64,000 bases of DNA from M3007 sp033764075 (GCA_033764075.1 JANRJH010000045.1:1-64000); one strand, 5' to 3'. Shown: positions 1-8,175, counted from the stretch's first letter. The notes: generated from the sequence alone by a model not told the origin. Numbers and translations are program-made.

Positions 1-1
1 A

Positions 2-73
2 GAACTCGCCGCTTCGCCCAACACCAAAATTGTGGTCATGGGCGGAAAGGGCGCGCCATTATTGATCCAGTAG
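2..73 (+). CDS. C-terminal tail of an SPFH/prohibitin-like protein (partial, left edge)
   Basis: Only the last 23 codons and a TAG stop are inside the window. The frame reads ELAASPNTKIVVMGGKG followed by APLLIQ and stop. An 'LA.SPNTKIVV.G' ending resembles the C-termini of SPFH/band-7 (prohibitin-like) membrane scaffold proteins, where a helix is followed by a short beta strand. That is a recognition from a very short peptide, so the family call is tentative. The gene runs rightward and converges on the flavoprotein gene that ends at 302, with a large inverted repeat between them. Confidence 0.5.
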   Translation, partial: ELAASPNTKIVVMGGKGAPLLIQ

Positions 74-326
74 GCTATCGGTTGTCGGCTATCGGCTATC
101 GGCTATCGGTTGTCGGTTGTCGGTTGTCGGTCGTCGGCCCCCCCCGGCGGGCACAGTGTTTAAAAAGGGGCCCCCGGGGGTGGAGTTTTAAAATAAACCG
201 GCGTGGGGCCCCTTTTAAAAACCTCGTTAGCCCGGGGGGGGCCGACGACCGATAGCCGACGACCGATAGCCGACTACCGATAGCCGACTACCGATAGCCG
301 ACTACCGATAGCCGCTAGCCGCTAGC
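74..326. repeat. Inverted array of 7-bp repeats with a GC-rich hairpin core
   Basis: The left arm (74-136) is nine contiguous heptamers of the types GCTATCG, GTTGTCG and GTCGTCG. The right arm (243-326) is twelve heptamers of the types CGACGAC, CGACTAC, CGATAGC and CGCTAGC, which are essentially the reverse complements. Between them lies a nested core with an exact 19-bp inverted repeat (129-147 against 232-250) and an inner AAAAGGGGCCCC/GGGGCCCCTTTT pair. The right arm runs 25 bases into the 3' end of the neighbouring flavoprotein gene. It is not a CRISPR array, since there are no spacers. It may act as a bidirectional terminator, but its heptad structure goes beyond what a terminator needs. 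Confidence 0.9.
129..250. terminator. Candidate bidirectional terminator/cruciform between convergent genes
   Basis: A perfect 19-bp inverted repeat (arms 129-147 and 232-250, each with eight consecutive C or G) encloses a second inverted pair around 165-176 and 205-216. It sits between the stop at 73 on the plus strand and the stop at 302 on the minus strand. That position suits transcription termination from both sides. There is no classical T-run directly after the outer stem, so termination is inferred from position and stem strength. Confidence 0.45.
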
Positions 327-1519
327 CCCGCGATCCACCCGCCCGTCCAGGCCGCCTGGAAGTTGAACCCACCGGTCACGGCGTCTATGTCGAGTACCTC
401 ACCGGCAAGGAAGAGCCCCGGGTGCCGTTTGCTCTGGAACGTCTTGAAGTCGATTTCTTTCAGGTCGACGCCACCAGCGGTCACAAATTCTTCTTTGAAG
501 GTGCTTTTTCCCGCGATTTCAAAACGAGCCTGAGCCAATTGTTCGGAGAGCGCGCGCAGACGCTTGTGGTCCACGTCGGCCCAGCGCAACGACTCCGCGA
601 TGCCGGCGGCGAGCAGCAGGTTGTGCCAAAGGCGGGCGGGCAGGTTGAACAGGGGTTGGGCAAACAAGGTTTTACGCGCCAGTTCGTTTTTCGCCTGCAC
701 CAGTCGGTCGGGCACCTCGGCGGGGTCTATACCGGTCCAGTTGACGATCAGGGAAAACCGATGCTGCTGTCCGGCCAGCACACGGGCGCCCCAGGCCGAC
801 AGGCGCAGCACCGCAGGACCGCTCAACCCCCAGTGCGTGACCAACAGCGGTCCTTCGGCAAGGAGTTTATGACCGGGAACGGAGAGCGAAGCGCGTGGCA
901 CAGATACACCTGCGAGATCGCGCAGCCGGGTGTCTTTCGTGTTGAAGGTGAACAAAGAGGGTACCGGGGGTACCAGGGTGTGTCCGAGGCCGGCGAGCAC
1001 ATCCCACACGGCCGTGCTGCTGCCGGGTGTCACCAGCAACCGGTCGAAGGCGCGCGGGGCAGGCCAGGCCTCCGATTCGAGCAGCCACCGATCCCTTTCT
1101 GACGGGGAAAAGCGGCTGATGCGCACGCCCGTGTGCACCTGCACGCCGGCCTTGCGGGCGCTGCCGGTCAGGCAATCCACAATGGTGGCTGAGCGGTCGG
1201 TCACCGGGAACATACGCCCGTCGGCCTCCGTTTTCAAGGGTACACCGCGCTTTTCGAACCACTGAATGGTATCTGTGGGCCCGAACCGCAGGAAAGGCCC
1301 CAGCAACTCCCGGTTGCCTCTGGGGTAGTACCGCACCAGCTCGTGTGCGTCGAAGCAGGCATGCGTCACATTGCAGCGCCCGCCGCCGCTGATGCGCACT
1401 TTTTCCAGCACGTTTTTGCCCCGTTCAAACAGATGAACGGCAACGTCCGGCGCGGTCTCCGCAGCCGTAATCGCGCCCATGAAACCCGCAGCGCCGCCGC
1501 CGATGATGGCTATTTGCAT
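302..1519 (-). CDS. HI0933/BaiN-type NAD(P)/FAD-dependent oxidoreductase
   Basis: A 405-residue flavoprotein of the HI0933/YhiN family (PF03486), whose members are soluble FAD proteins of mostly unproven substrate. An FAD-binding GGGAAG motif lies at residues 7-12, and the family signature around SGGGRCNVTH at 44-53. Near the C-terminus TGGFNFQAAWTGGW matches the family's second FAD-contact region. The start at 1519 (MQIAIIGGG) is preferred over an upstream alternative because the Rossmann strand begins at residue 2. A TACATTTG promoter box ends only three bases before this ATG, suggesting a leaderless mRNA. The last residues (LAASGYR) are encoded by the intergenic heptamer repeat, so the natural C-terminus has been replaced or extended by repeat DNA. 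Confidence 0.88.
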   Translation of the reverse strand: MQIAIIGGGAAGFMGAITAAETAPDVAVHLFERGKNVLEKVRISGGGRCNVTHACFDAHELVRYYPRGNRELLGPFLRFGPTDTIQWFEKRGVPLKTEADGRMFPVTDRSATIVDCLTGSARKAGVQVHTGVRISRFSPSERDRWLLESEAWPAPRAFDRLLVTPGSSTAVWDVLAGLGHTLVPPVPSLFTFNTKDTRLRDLAGVSVPRASLSVPGHKLLAEGPLLVTHWGLSGPAVLRLSAWGARVLAGQQHRFSLIVNWTGIDPAEVPDRLVQAKNELARKTLFAQPLFNLPARLWHNLLLAAGIAESLRWADVDHKRLRALSEQLAQARFEIAGKSTFKEEFVTAGGVDLKEIDFKTFQSKRHPGLFLAGEVLDIDAVTGGFNFQAAWTGGWIAGLAASGYR

Positions 1520-1522
1520 ACA

Positions 1523-1530
1523 CAAATGTA
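1523..1530 (-). promoter_or_regulatory. Bacteroidota-type -7 box, TACATTTG, next to a start codon
   Basis: On the minus strand this octamer matches TAnnTTTG exactly. It ends three bases before the ATG of the HI0933-type gene, so the predicted transcription start coincides with the start codon. I found no good TTTG -33 element at the expected distance. Confidence 0.5.
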
Positions 1531-1623
1531 CAGATGCCGGAGTCCATCTGCCACCAACTTTCGAAAAGGCTAACAAATACTTGTTCCAGGCGTTGTATTA
1601 TTGCGTTCTCAACAACCAATGCC

Positions 1624-2643
1624 ATGAATACCGCTGTCATCACCGCCGAACAGGCACTTGACCGGGTGGGTTATCTCGACCTGGAAGTAGACCCCACCCT
1701 CGACCTGGTGGCCGAAATCAACCGCCTGAAAAAAGAGAAAAACGCCATCATTCTGGCCCATTATTACCAGGAGTCGGAAATCCAGGATGTGGCCGATTTC
1801 ATCGGCGATTCACTTGGGCTGTCGCAAAAAGCCGCCAAAACCGACGCCGACATCATTGTGTTTGCCGGCGTGCATTTCATGGCCGAAACGGCTAAAATGC
1901 TGTCGCCACAGAAAAAAGTACTGCTGCCCGACCTCAAGGCCGGTTGCTCTCTGGCGGACTCCTGCCCGCCGGCCCTGTTCCGTAAATTCAAGGAGCAGCA
2001 CCCCGACCATCTGGTGGTCAGTTACATCAACTGCACCGCAGAGCTCAAAACACTGACCGACATCTGCTGTACCAGCACCAACGCCGTACACATCATCGAC
2101 AGCATACCCAAAGACCAGCCGATTATTTTTGCGCCGGATAAAAACCTTGGCGCCTACCTCATCAAAAAAACCGGCCGGGACATGCTGCTTTGGAACGGCG
2201 CCTGCATGGTGCATGAGGTGTTCAGCCAGGAACGCATCGCCAAATTGCGCCACCGCCACCCCAACGCCCGGTTTATCGCCCACCCGGAGTGCGAAGAACC
2301 CATTTTGAGCCAGGCCGACTTCATCGGCTCCACCACAGGCCTGCTCAAGTACACCATCAACGACCCCGCGACCGAATTCATCGTGGCCACCGAGGCCGGC
2401 ATCCTTCACCAGATGCAAAAGGCCAGCCCCCACAAAACGTTCATTCCAGCCCCGCCGGAAAACAACTGCGCTTGCAATGAATGCCCGCACATGAAGCGCA
2501 ATACCATGGAAAAACTGTACCTATGCATGGAATATGAGCTCCCGGAAATCACCCTTCCGGAATGGGTCATCCGTGACGGACGCGCTTGCATCGACCGGAT
2601 GATGGACATTTCCGAAAAAGCAGGGTTGGTGATCCGGGACTAA
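1624..2643 (+). CDS. nadA: Quinolinate synthase NadA
   Basis: A 339-residue [4Fe-4S] enzyme that condenses iminoaspartate with dihydroxyacetone phosphate to make quinolinate, the aspartate route to NAD. Visible motifs include AHYYQ near residue 45, the cluster cysteine region AGCSLADSC (C108), NGAC (C194) and a CACNECPHM segment (C282, C284, C287), where C287 corresponds to the third cluster ligand. The start at 1624 (MNTAVITAEQ) is chosen over a frame that opens at 1534, because the extra residues do not look like NadA. It heads a rightward cluster with the CHAD, lipoprotein and aroA genes. No nadB or nadC is in the window. Confidence 0.97.
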   Translation: MNTAVITAEQALDRVGYLDLEVDPTLDLVAEINRLKKEKNAIILAHYYQESEIQDVADFIGDSLGLSQKAAKTDADIIVFAGVHFMAETAKMLSPQKKVLLPDLKAGCSLADSCPPALFRKFKEQHPDHLVVSYINCTAELKTLTDICCTSTNAVHIIDSIPKDQPIIFAPDKNLGAYLIKKTGRDMLLWNGACMVHEVFSQERIAKLRHRHPNARFIAHPECEEPILSQADFIGSTTGLLKYTINDPATEFIVATEAGILHQMQKASPHKTFIPAPPENNCACNECPHMKRNTMEKLYLCMEYELPEITLPEWVIRDGRACIDRMMDISEKAGLVIRD

Positions 2644-2654
2644 ACGAGTCCGGA

Positions 2655-3476
2655 ATGCAAGAAAACCATCACCCGCTGGTGTCTGCCCTGGCATCGCATC
2701 TGGATGCCATTCACCATGGGGCTAGCAGGATGAACAACGGCATCGACAGTGAGGCTACCCACGACCTGCGCGTCGAGTTGAAGCGCATGCGGGCCATCCT
2801 CCGGCTGATCCACTTTTTGCGTCCCACATGGCCCTATCGTCGCCACTATGCCCCGTTCCGCGCGTTGTTCCGGTCGGCGGGCATGCTGCGCGAATGGCAG
2901 CTTCAGGTAGGTATGCTCGATGCCGTACCGGAGATCAACCCGGAATTTTACGACGCCTACCGCACCAAACTCCTCAAAAAGTTGGTCGGCGCACACCGCC
3001 ACCTGGCCGATGTCCTGAAAGAAGACCTTCCTGCGGGAAAGTCAATCCTGCATGCAGCGCACACCTGTTTCGAGGCCGCCGACAAGTCGGATTATCAAGC
3101 CTATTTTCAGTACAAATCGGAGGAAATACACGCAATGCTGGGCTGCGGCCCGCTCGCCTTTCCCGAGCGCATGCATCCATTCCGAAAGGCGCTCAAAGAC
3201 TACAACAACAACCGCCGCAATACGATCAACGCACTTTCCCTTGACCCCGGACCGGTCAAGGGACTGCCCGACCCCTCCAGCGAACTGGAGCGACTGCTGG
3301 GCGATTGGAACGACTTTCAAACCGCGCTCTGGCACCTTTCGGAAGTTGAAGAAACATCGTGGAGCGAACCGTGGACGATGGCCTTGACGGACCTGCGCGG
3401 GCACTGGAGTGCTTGCTCCGAAACGCTGCTGTCTGCCCTGTTTGAACAAACCCGCCCGGAGAGATTCGACACCTGA
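2655..3476 (+). CDS. CHAD domain protein
   Basis: A 273-residue helical protein with a CHAD (conserved histidine alpha-helical) domain. The signature is THDLRVELKRMRAILRL at about residues 35-51, matching the family's 'H-x-x-R-V-x-x-[KR]-R-x-R-A' pattern. It is rich in Arg, His and Lys, as expected of a domain that binds inorganic polyphosphate. The start at 2655 lies 11 bases after the nadA stop, so the two are probably cotranscribed. CHAD genes often neighbour CYTH/triphosphatase or polyphosphate kinase genes, and none is here. The role in this operon is unknown; polyphosphate binding is inferred from the family. Confidence 0.85.
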   Translation: MQENHHPLVSALASHLDAIHHGASRMNNGIDSEATHDLRVELKRMRAILRLIHFLRPTWPYRRHYAPFRALFRSAGMLREWQLQVGMLDAVPEINPEFYDAYRTKLLKKLVGAHRHLADVLKEDLPAGKSILHAAHTCFEAADKSDYQAYFQYKSEEIHAMLGCGPLAFPERMHPFRKALKDYNNNRRNTINALSLDPGPVKGLPDPSSELERLLGDWNDFQTALWHLSEVEETSWSEPWTMALTDLRGHWSACSETLLSALFEQTRPERFDT

Positions 3477-3496
3477 AACAAGTTCTGCCGCAAAAA

Positions 3497-3769
3497 ATGG
3501 ATAGGTTCCCGATATTTGTCTTCGTGAAATATACCGCTTTCATACTGCTGGTTTTATTGGCTGCCTGCTCCGGCGCCGAGCGCCCGCTCGACGCCAAGGA
3601 ACGCCAGCGGATCGACTCCATTTCCACCGCCCAAATCCAGGTATTGCGCCGGCAGATCGACAGTTCCTGCCTGGCCGCCCAAACCAATGAGTTACCCCGC
3701 CTGGTGGACTCCCTGCTGGCGGAGCGGAGAAGGGAAATCCAGCAAATGCTCAAGGACCTGCCCCGCTGA
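3497..3769 (+). CDS. Small lipoprotein of unknown function
   Basis: A 90-residue protein with a hydrophobic N-terminal segment ending in LLAAC, a lipobox that would acylate Cys24. An internal GTG at 3524 would give a more typical lipoprotein signal (MKYTAFILLVLLAAC), so the true start may be there. The mature part is charged and helical, with repeated Arg/Glu/Gln, and has no domain I recognise. Its TGA overlaps the aroA start by one base (TGATG), which suggests translational coupling. It lies 20 bases after the CHAD gene in the same direction. Confidence 0.7.
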   Translation: MDRFPIFVFVKYTAFILLVLLAACSGAERPLDAKERQRIDSISTAQIQVLRRQIDSSCLAAQTNELPRLVDSLLAERRREIQQMLKDLPR

Positions 3770-5019
3770 TGCCGAACATGGAAACAAATATCCGCATTTT
3801 TCCGCCGAAAAACGGCCTGCAGGGCCATCTTGTACTCAGTGGCTCCAAAAGCATCAGCAACCGTGCACTGCTGATCCTGGAGCTCATCGGGGCCAACCCC
3901 GGCCTTTACCTCCAACGGATATCCGACGCGGAGGACACCCGCATTTTGCAGCGGTTGCTTGCCGACAAACAAACGATGCATTACGACGCCGGTGACGCCG
4001 GCACCGTATTTCGTTTCATGACCGCATTCCTCGCGCTGCAGCCCGAGGAGCAGGTGCTCACCGGCTCGGAACGCATGCTGCTGCGCCCCATCGGTCCGCT
4101 GGTGGACGCGCTGCGCCACCTGGGCGCCGAAATTACCTATCTCGGCAAAACAGGCTTCCCTCCGCTGAAAATCGGCGACGGTTGGCAGCTGGGTCTGCAC
4201 CGCAACCAGGTGCGTGTACCTGCCGGCATCAGCAGCCAGTTCCTGTCGGCGCTGGCCATAATCGGCCCTGTTTTGCCGCACGGACTGGTGCTCCACCCCG
4301 ATGGGCCGGTGGTCTCAAGACCTTATCTGGACATGACACTCGAGCTCATGCGCCATATGGGCGCCGACTGGGAGTGGGTCGAGGGTGTGCTGCACATCGC
4401 AACCGGCTCTTACCGGCCCGGGGTATTGCGCGTAGAGGCCGATTGGTCGGCAGCTTCGTACTGGTATGCCATGGCTACCTTGTGTTCGCCTGTGGATCTT
4501 CTTCTGGAAGGGCTCTATGCCGATAGTTGGCAGGGCGATGCCCGGATCGCTGTGCTGGCGCAGCGCTTCGGCGTGCAGACAACTTTCGAAACCGCCGGCA
4601 TCCGCCTGACGCGGAATGACACCGCGCCGCCAGCCATTTTTGAATTCGACTTTACCGATTGTCCCGACCTCTTTCCTGCCGTTTCGGTCCTGTGTGGCGG
4701 CCTTGGCGTGCGCGGGTTGTTCTCCGGGCTGGCTTCCCTCCGCATAAAGGAGTCGGATCGCATACTGGCTTTGCAGACCGAACTGTCTAAAGTTGGCGTG
4801 CAGTTAACCCCGAAGCCGGCAAGCGATCCGGGATCCTTTGTGCAGGAAGGCAAGGCCAAATGGACCCTTCCCCCGGTCTTCGATGCCTGGAACGACCACC
4901 GAATCGCTATGGCGACGGCCACACTCGGTATGCTGGGCGAGGTGCAGGTAAACACTCCGGAGGTGGTGGCTAAATCGTATCCACACTTCTGGAAAGACCT
5001 CCGATCCATCGGCGCCTGA
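3769..5019 (+). CDS. aroA: 3-phosphoshikimate 1-carboxyvinyltransferase (EPSP synthase)
   Basis: A 416-residue enzyme of the shikimate pathway that joins PEP to shikimate-3-phosphate. The substrate-binding LSGSKSISNRALL is at about 23-35, with the conserved Lys27. GDAGTVFRF at 75-83 replaces the usual GNAGTxxR, with Asp for Asn and a divergent end. Later landmarks are DWSAASYW, RIKESDRI and NDHRIAMA. Length is slightly under the usual 425-450. The start is either the ATG at 3769, overlapping the previous stop, or the ATG at 3778. The non-canonical GDAGT segment lies near the PEP/glyphosate site, so inhibitor sensitivity may differ from class I enzymes; that is inference. Confidence 0.95.
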   Translation: MPNMETNIRIFPPKNGLQGHLVLSGSKSISNRALLILELIGANPGLYLQRISDAEDTRILQRLLADKQTMHYDAGDAGTVFRFMTAFLALQPEEQVLTGSERMLLRPIGPLVDALRHLGAEITYLGKTGFPPLKIGDGWQLGLHRNQVRVPAGISSQFLSALAIIGPVLPHGLVLHPDGPVVSRPYLDMTLELMRHMGADWEWVEGVLHIATGSYRPGVLRVEADWSAASYWYAMATLCSPVDLLLEGLYADSWQGDARIAVLAQRFGVQTTFETAGIRLTRNDTAPPAIFEFDFTDCPDLFPAVSVLCGGLGVRGLFSGLASLRIKESDRILALQTELSKVGVQLTPKPASDPGSFVQEGKAKWTLPPVFDAWNDHRIAMATATLGMLGEVQVNTPEVVAKSYPHFWKDLRSIGA

Positions 5020-5030
5020 CGCAAACGCCG

Positions 5031-5038
5031 TATCTTTG
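5031..5038 (+). promoter_or_regulatory. -7 promoter box TATCTTTG upstream of dcd
   Basis: Exact match to TAnnTTTG in the short gap between aroA and dcd, 32 bases before the dcd ATG. It suggests dcd has its own promoter despite its co-directional neighbours. The -33 element is not clear. Confidence 0.5.
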
Positions 5039-5070
5039 CCCCCTCTTTCCATCTTTCCGATCCGATCGAC

Positions 5071-5616
5071 ATGATCCTTTCCGACAAAAAAATCCTGGAA
5101 GCCATTGAAAACGGCCAAATTGTGATTGAGCCGTTTCGCCGGGCTTCGCTGGGCACCAATTCATACGACGTGCACCTGGGTAAATACCTCGGCCTGTACT
5201 GCGACCGTGTACTCGACGCAAAAAAGCACAACCGGATCGAGATACTTGAAATACCGGAAGAAGGGTTCGTCCTCCAGCCCGGCGTTCTTTATCTCGGGGT
5301 AACGGAAGAATATACCGAAACCATGAATGCAGTACCCTTTCTGGAAGGCAAAAGCAGCATTGGCCGTTTGGGAATCGACATCCATGCCACCGCCGGAAAG
5401 GGCGACGTGGGTTTTTCCAACACCTGGACGCTGGAAATCTCCTGCGTACAGCCGGTCCGCATTTATGCCGGCATGCCCATTGGTCAACTGATCTACTTCA
5501 GCATCGACGGGGAGATAGAGAATTACTACCACCAAAAACAAAACGCCAAATACAACCAGCGCACCATCAAACCGGTGGAAAGCATGATGTGGCGGAATTT
5601 TGAAAACACCCTTTGA
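5071..5616 (+). CDS. dcd: dCTP deaminase
   Basis: A 181-residue member of the dUTPase/dCTP deaminase trimer family that converts dCTP to dUTP for dTMP synthesis. The N-terminal MILSDKKILEAI and GTNSYDVHLG (28-37) are typical. The phosphate-binding region EGKSSIGRLG spans 92-101, and the catalytic glutamate is E122 in WTLEIS. Length fits the monofunctional enzyme. The start is the ATG at 5071, following an A/G-rich leader and a -7 box. No dut gene is seen nearby. Confidence 0.95.
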   Translation: MILSDKKILEAIENGQIVIEPFRRASLGTNSYDVHLGKYLGLYCDRVLDAKKHNRIEILEIPEEGFVLQPGVLYLGVTEEYTETMNAVPFLEGKSSIGRLGIDIHATAGKGDVGFSNTWTLEISCVQPVRIYAGMPIGQLIYFSIDGEIENYYHQKQNAKYNQRTIKPVESMMWRNFENTL

Positions 5617-5656
5617 CCATAAGCCCGCACCTTCAATCCTTTAGCAATACCCGAAT

Positions 5657-6997
5657 ATGAAACAATTTGCGCCAATCGCCCTTTTTGTAACGGGCCTCCT
5701 CTTCTTCTGGCAATGCCAGTCCCCCGCCGTGAACAATGAATACCAGGTGAAGGCCGAAAACCCGGACATCCTGCACGCCGGCGTCCGCCGCATCACGGAA
5801 ATCATTCGGCACGACGTGTTCTCACCCCCGGTGGCCTCCCGAATTTACGCGTACTCCACCGTTGCCGCTTATGAAGCCCTGATCCCCGGTCATCCCGAAT
5901 ACCAGACCCTTGCCGGCCAACTGAACGGACTAACCCCGGCGCCGCAGCCCGAATCCGGCAAAACATACTGCTTTCCGGTGGCCAGCGCGCGTGCACTGAT
6001 GAACGTGGGGCGAACGCTGATTTTTTCAGAAAGCGATATGGATTCGCTGCAGGCCGACGTCATGGCCGACTTTGAGCGCATCGGTATTCCCAAAGATGTG
6101 TTTGATCGCTCCATCGCCTATGGCGATCAGGTGGCTGCCCACATCCTGGCCTGGTCGAAAACCGACAATTACGCCCAAACGCGCAGTGCCGCCAAGTGGA
6201 GCGTTGATGTGAAAAACCAGGCCGTTTGGCAAAAAACTCCACCCGGCTTTGAAGACGCACTCGAACCCTACTGGAATACCATTCGTCCCTGGGTACTCAA
6301 AACACCCGACCAGTTCCCGGCAGACCCCCCCAATCCGTTTAGCGAGGACAAAGACAGCCCCTTCTACAAAGGCGCCATGGAGGTGTACGAGATCAGCAAA
6401 AATGCCACGGAAGAACAGAAACTGATCGGCTGGTACTGGGACGACAACCCATCGGCAACCGATGTGGCCGGGCACTTCATGATCAAACGGAAAAAAATCA
6501 CCCCCGGCGGGCACTGGATGAACATCACCAGCACCGTATGCCGTGCCAACAAGATAGATATGATCACGTCCGCCGACATCTACGTGCGGGTAGCGCTCAG
6601 CCTGGCCGACGGCTTCATTTCCTGCTGGCACGAGAAATTCCGCGCCAACGTCATCCGTCCGGAAACCTACATTAACCGCTACATCGATCGCGACTGGCGC
6701 CCGATGATCGAAACGCCGCCGTTCCCCGAGCATACCAGCGGGCACGCCACCATCTCGGCCGCCGCAGCTACCACCCTGACCCATCAGTTTGGAGAACCTT
6801 TTGCCTTTACCGACAGCACAGAAGTGATGTTCGACCTGCCGGCCCGAAGCTTCAAATCCTTCATGGATGCAGCGCGCGAAGTGGCTGACAGCCGCATGTA
6901 CGGCGGTATACACTATCGGCTGGGCAACGAAGCGGGTACCCGCAACGGGCAGAAAATCGGCGAATATTTGTCGACTACGCTGAAAACCAAAAAGTAA
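5657..6997 (+). CDS. Vanadium haloperoxidase-like PAP2 superfamily lipoprotein
   Basis: A 446-residue exported protein; a lipobox-like end at Cys20 (FFWQC) suggests lipid anchoring. The C-terminal half has the PAP2/vanadium haloperoxidase signature. K327-x6-R334-P335 is the first arginine motif, HTSGH at 359-363 replaces the classic PSGH, and S412-R413-x5-H419 is the third motif with the vanadate- or phosphate-linked histidine. The aspartate usually four residues after that histidine is not present (HYRLG). Members act as haloperoxidases or acid phosphatases, and sequence alone does not decide which. It follows dcd by 40 bases with no obvious terminator. Confidence 0.88.
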   Translation: MKQFAPIALFVTGLLFFWQCQSPAVNNEYQVKAENPDILHAGVRRITEIIRHDVFSPPVASRIYAYSTVAAYEALIPGHPEYQTLAGQLNGLTPAPQPESGKTYCFPVASARALMNVGRTLIFSESDMDSLQADVMADFERIGIPKDVFDRSIAYGDQVAAHILAWSKTDNYAQTRSAAKWSVDVKNQAVWQKTPPGFEDALEPYWNTIRPWVLKTPDQFPADPPNPFSEDKDSPFYKGAMEVYEISKNATEEQKLIGWYWDDNPSATDVAGHFMIKRKKITPGGHWMNITSTVCRANKIDMITSADIYVRVALSLADGFISCWHEKFRANVIRPETYINRYIDRDWRPMIETPPFPEHTSGHATISAAAATTLTHQFGEPFAFTDSTEVMFDLPARSFKSFMDAAREVADSRMYGGIHYRLGNEAGTRNGQKIGEYLSTTLKTKK

Positions 6998-7003
6998 GCA
7001 TAT

Positions 7004-8074
7004 TCAGGCGCCGGGATGATTCATCACCTGTTCCTGTTGGTTGATGCTTTCCTGATGGACGGCCTCCAGGAACAGGCTTATGAACTCCGCGCTGAGTTCG
7101 TTTTTTTCGCCCCGGGCGATCAACGCTTCCTTGAGTTTTCGAAATCGCTCGGGTTGGAGCACCGTAACATTTTTTTCTCTTTTCACCGCGCCGATCTGGC
7201 GAACGAGGTGCATGCGGCGCGCGATCAGCTGAATGACCTCCTCGTCGATTTCATCGATCTCGGTGCGGCAGTTGTCGAGGCGCGACAAAAATTCCGGATC
7301 GTCGGTGCTCACATTCCGGCGCTGAAGGCCATGGGTGAGGAATGCAAACCGGTCGGGGGTGATTTGCTGTGCGGCGTCGCTCCAGGCCTGGTCGGGGGTG
7401 GGATGCACCTCCACCATCAACCCGTCGAAGTTGAGGTCGAGCGCTTTCTGGGCGGTCTCACCCAGGATGTCCCGGCGGCCACAAATGTGGCTGATGTCGC
7501 AAATGACCTCCATGTCGGGGAAGGTCTGCATGAGGTCGATGGCAATTTGCCATCGCGGCACGTTTCGGTATCGGGAGTCCCCGTAGCTTGAAAATCCGCG
7601 ATGTACCGCCGCTACTTTTCGGACCCCCGCTTTGTACAGGCGTTCGATGGCGCCGATCCAGAGCTTGAAATCCGGGTTTACCGGATTTTTAACCAGCACC
7701 GGCACGTCGGTACCGCGCAGGGCATCGGCGATCTCCTGCACAGAGAACGGGTTGACGGTCGTGCGCGCACCGATCCACAACACGTCTATCTCGTGGGCAA
7801 GCGCCGCCGCCACGTGCTGGGCAGTGGCCACCTCCGTGGTTACCCGCATGCCGGTTTCCTGACGCACCTTCCGGAGCCATGGCAATCCGGCAGCGCCAAC
7901 GCCCTCAAAGGCTCCCGGCCTGGTGCGTGGTTTCCAGATGCCGGCGCGAAAAAGGTGTACACCCTGAGGCGCCAGGGCCCGGGCTGCTTCCAACACCTGG
8001 GATTCCGTTTCGGCCGAACAGGGGCCGGCGACCAAGACAGGGCGGTCGGATTCGAAGATCGGTTTAAAAGACAT
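7004..8074 (-). CDS. Bifunctional 3-deoxy-7-phosphoheptulonate synthase / chorismate mutase (type II)
   Basis: A 356-residue fusion. Residues 1 to about 260 are a KDO8PS-like DAHP synthase, the first enzyme of the shikimate pathway (PEP plus erythrose-4-phosphate). It shows VAGPCSAET at 15-23, LFRAGIWKPRTRPGAFEG and a metal-site HISHICG segment. The last 90 residues (from LDNCRTEIDEIDEEVIQLI) are an AroQ-type chorismate mutase with the ARRM and LVRQIG helix. In Bacteroidota this fusion couples pathway entry to the prephenate branch, and the mutase domain often mediates feedback. It faces LysE divergently. A small AT-rich hairpin sits just before the start. Confidence 0.95.
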   Translation of the reverse strand: MSFKPIFESDRPVLVAGPCSAETESQVLEAARALAPQGVHLFRAGIWKPRTRPGAFEGVGAAGLPWLRKVRQETGMRVTTEVATAQHVAAALAHEIDVLWIGARTTVNPFSVQEIADALRGTDVPVLVKNPVNPDFKLWIGAIERLYKAGVRKVAAVHRGFSSYGDSRYRNVPRWQIAIDLMQTFPDMEVICDISHICGRRDILGETAQKALDLNFDGLMVEVHPTPDQAWSDAAQQITPDRFAFLTHGLQRRNVSTDDPEFLSRLDNCRTEIDEIDEEVIQLIARRMHLVRQIGAVKREKNVTVLQPERFRKLKEALIARGEKNELSAEFISLFLEAVHQESINQQEQVMNHPGA

Positions 8075-8078
8075 TTAT

Positions 8079-8096
8079 TTTCAATTCTTATTGAAA
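8079..8096 (-). promoter_or_regulatory. Small inverted repeat at the DAHP synthase leader
   Basis: TTTCAAT-TCTT-ATTGAAA forms a perfect 7-bp stem ending five bases before the DAHP synthase ATG. It could cover the ribosome binding region or be a protein operator. It is short and AT-rich, so chance occurrence cannot be excluded. Confidence 0.3.
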
Positions 8097-8167
8097 GAAC
8101 AAAAAGAATCCGCTGCGGTTCAGCCAGGATTTGGATAAACTTTCGTTCAAGTCCGGCCGGAGTTGAT

Positions 8168-8175
8168 TAGCTTTG
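8168..8175 (+). promoter_or_regulatory. -7 promoter box TAGCTTTG upstream of the LysE-type exporter
   Basis: Exact TAnnTTTG match 28 bases before the ATG at 8204, in the divergent gap between the DAHP synthase and exporter genes. The leader between the box and the start is short, as expected for a primary promoter. Confidence 0.5.

Noticed and set aside
74..326. CRISPR array
   Set aside because: The repeats are 7 bp, contiguous and inverted between arms. There are no spacers of constant length and no cas genes.
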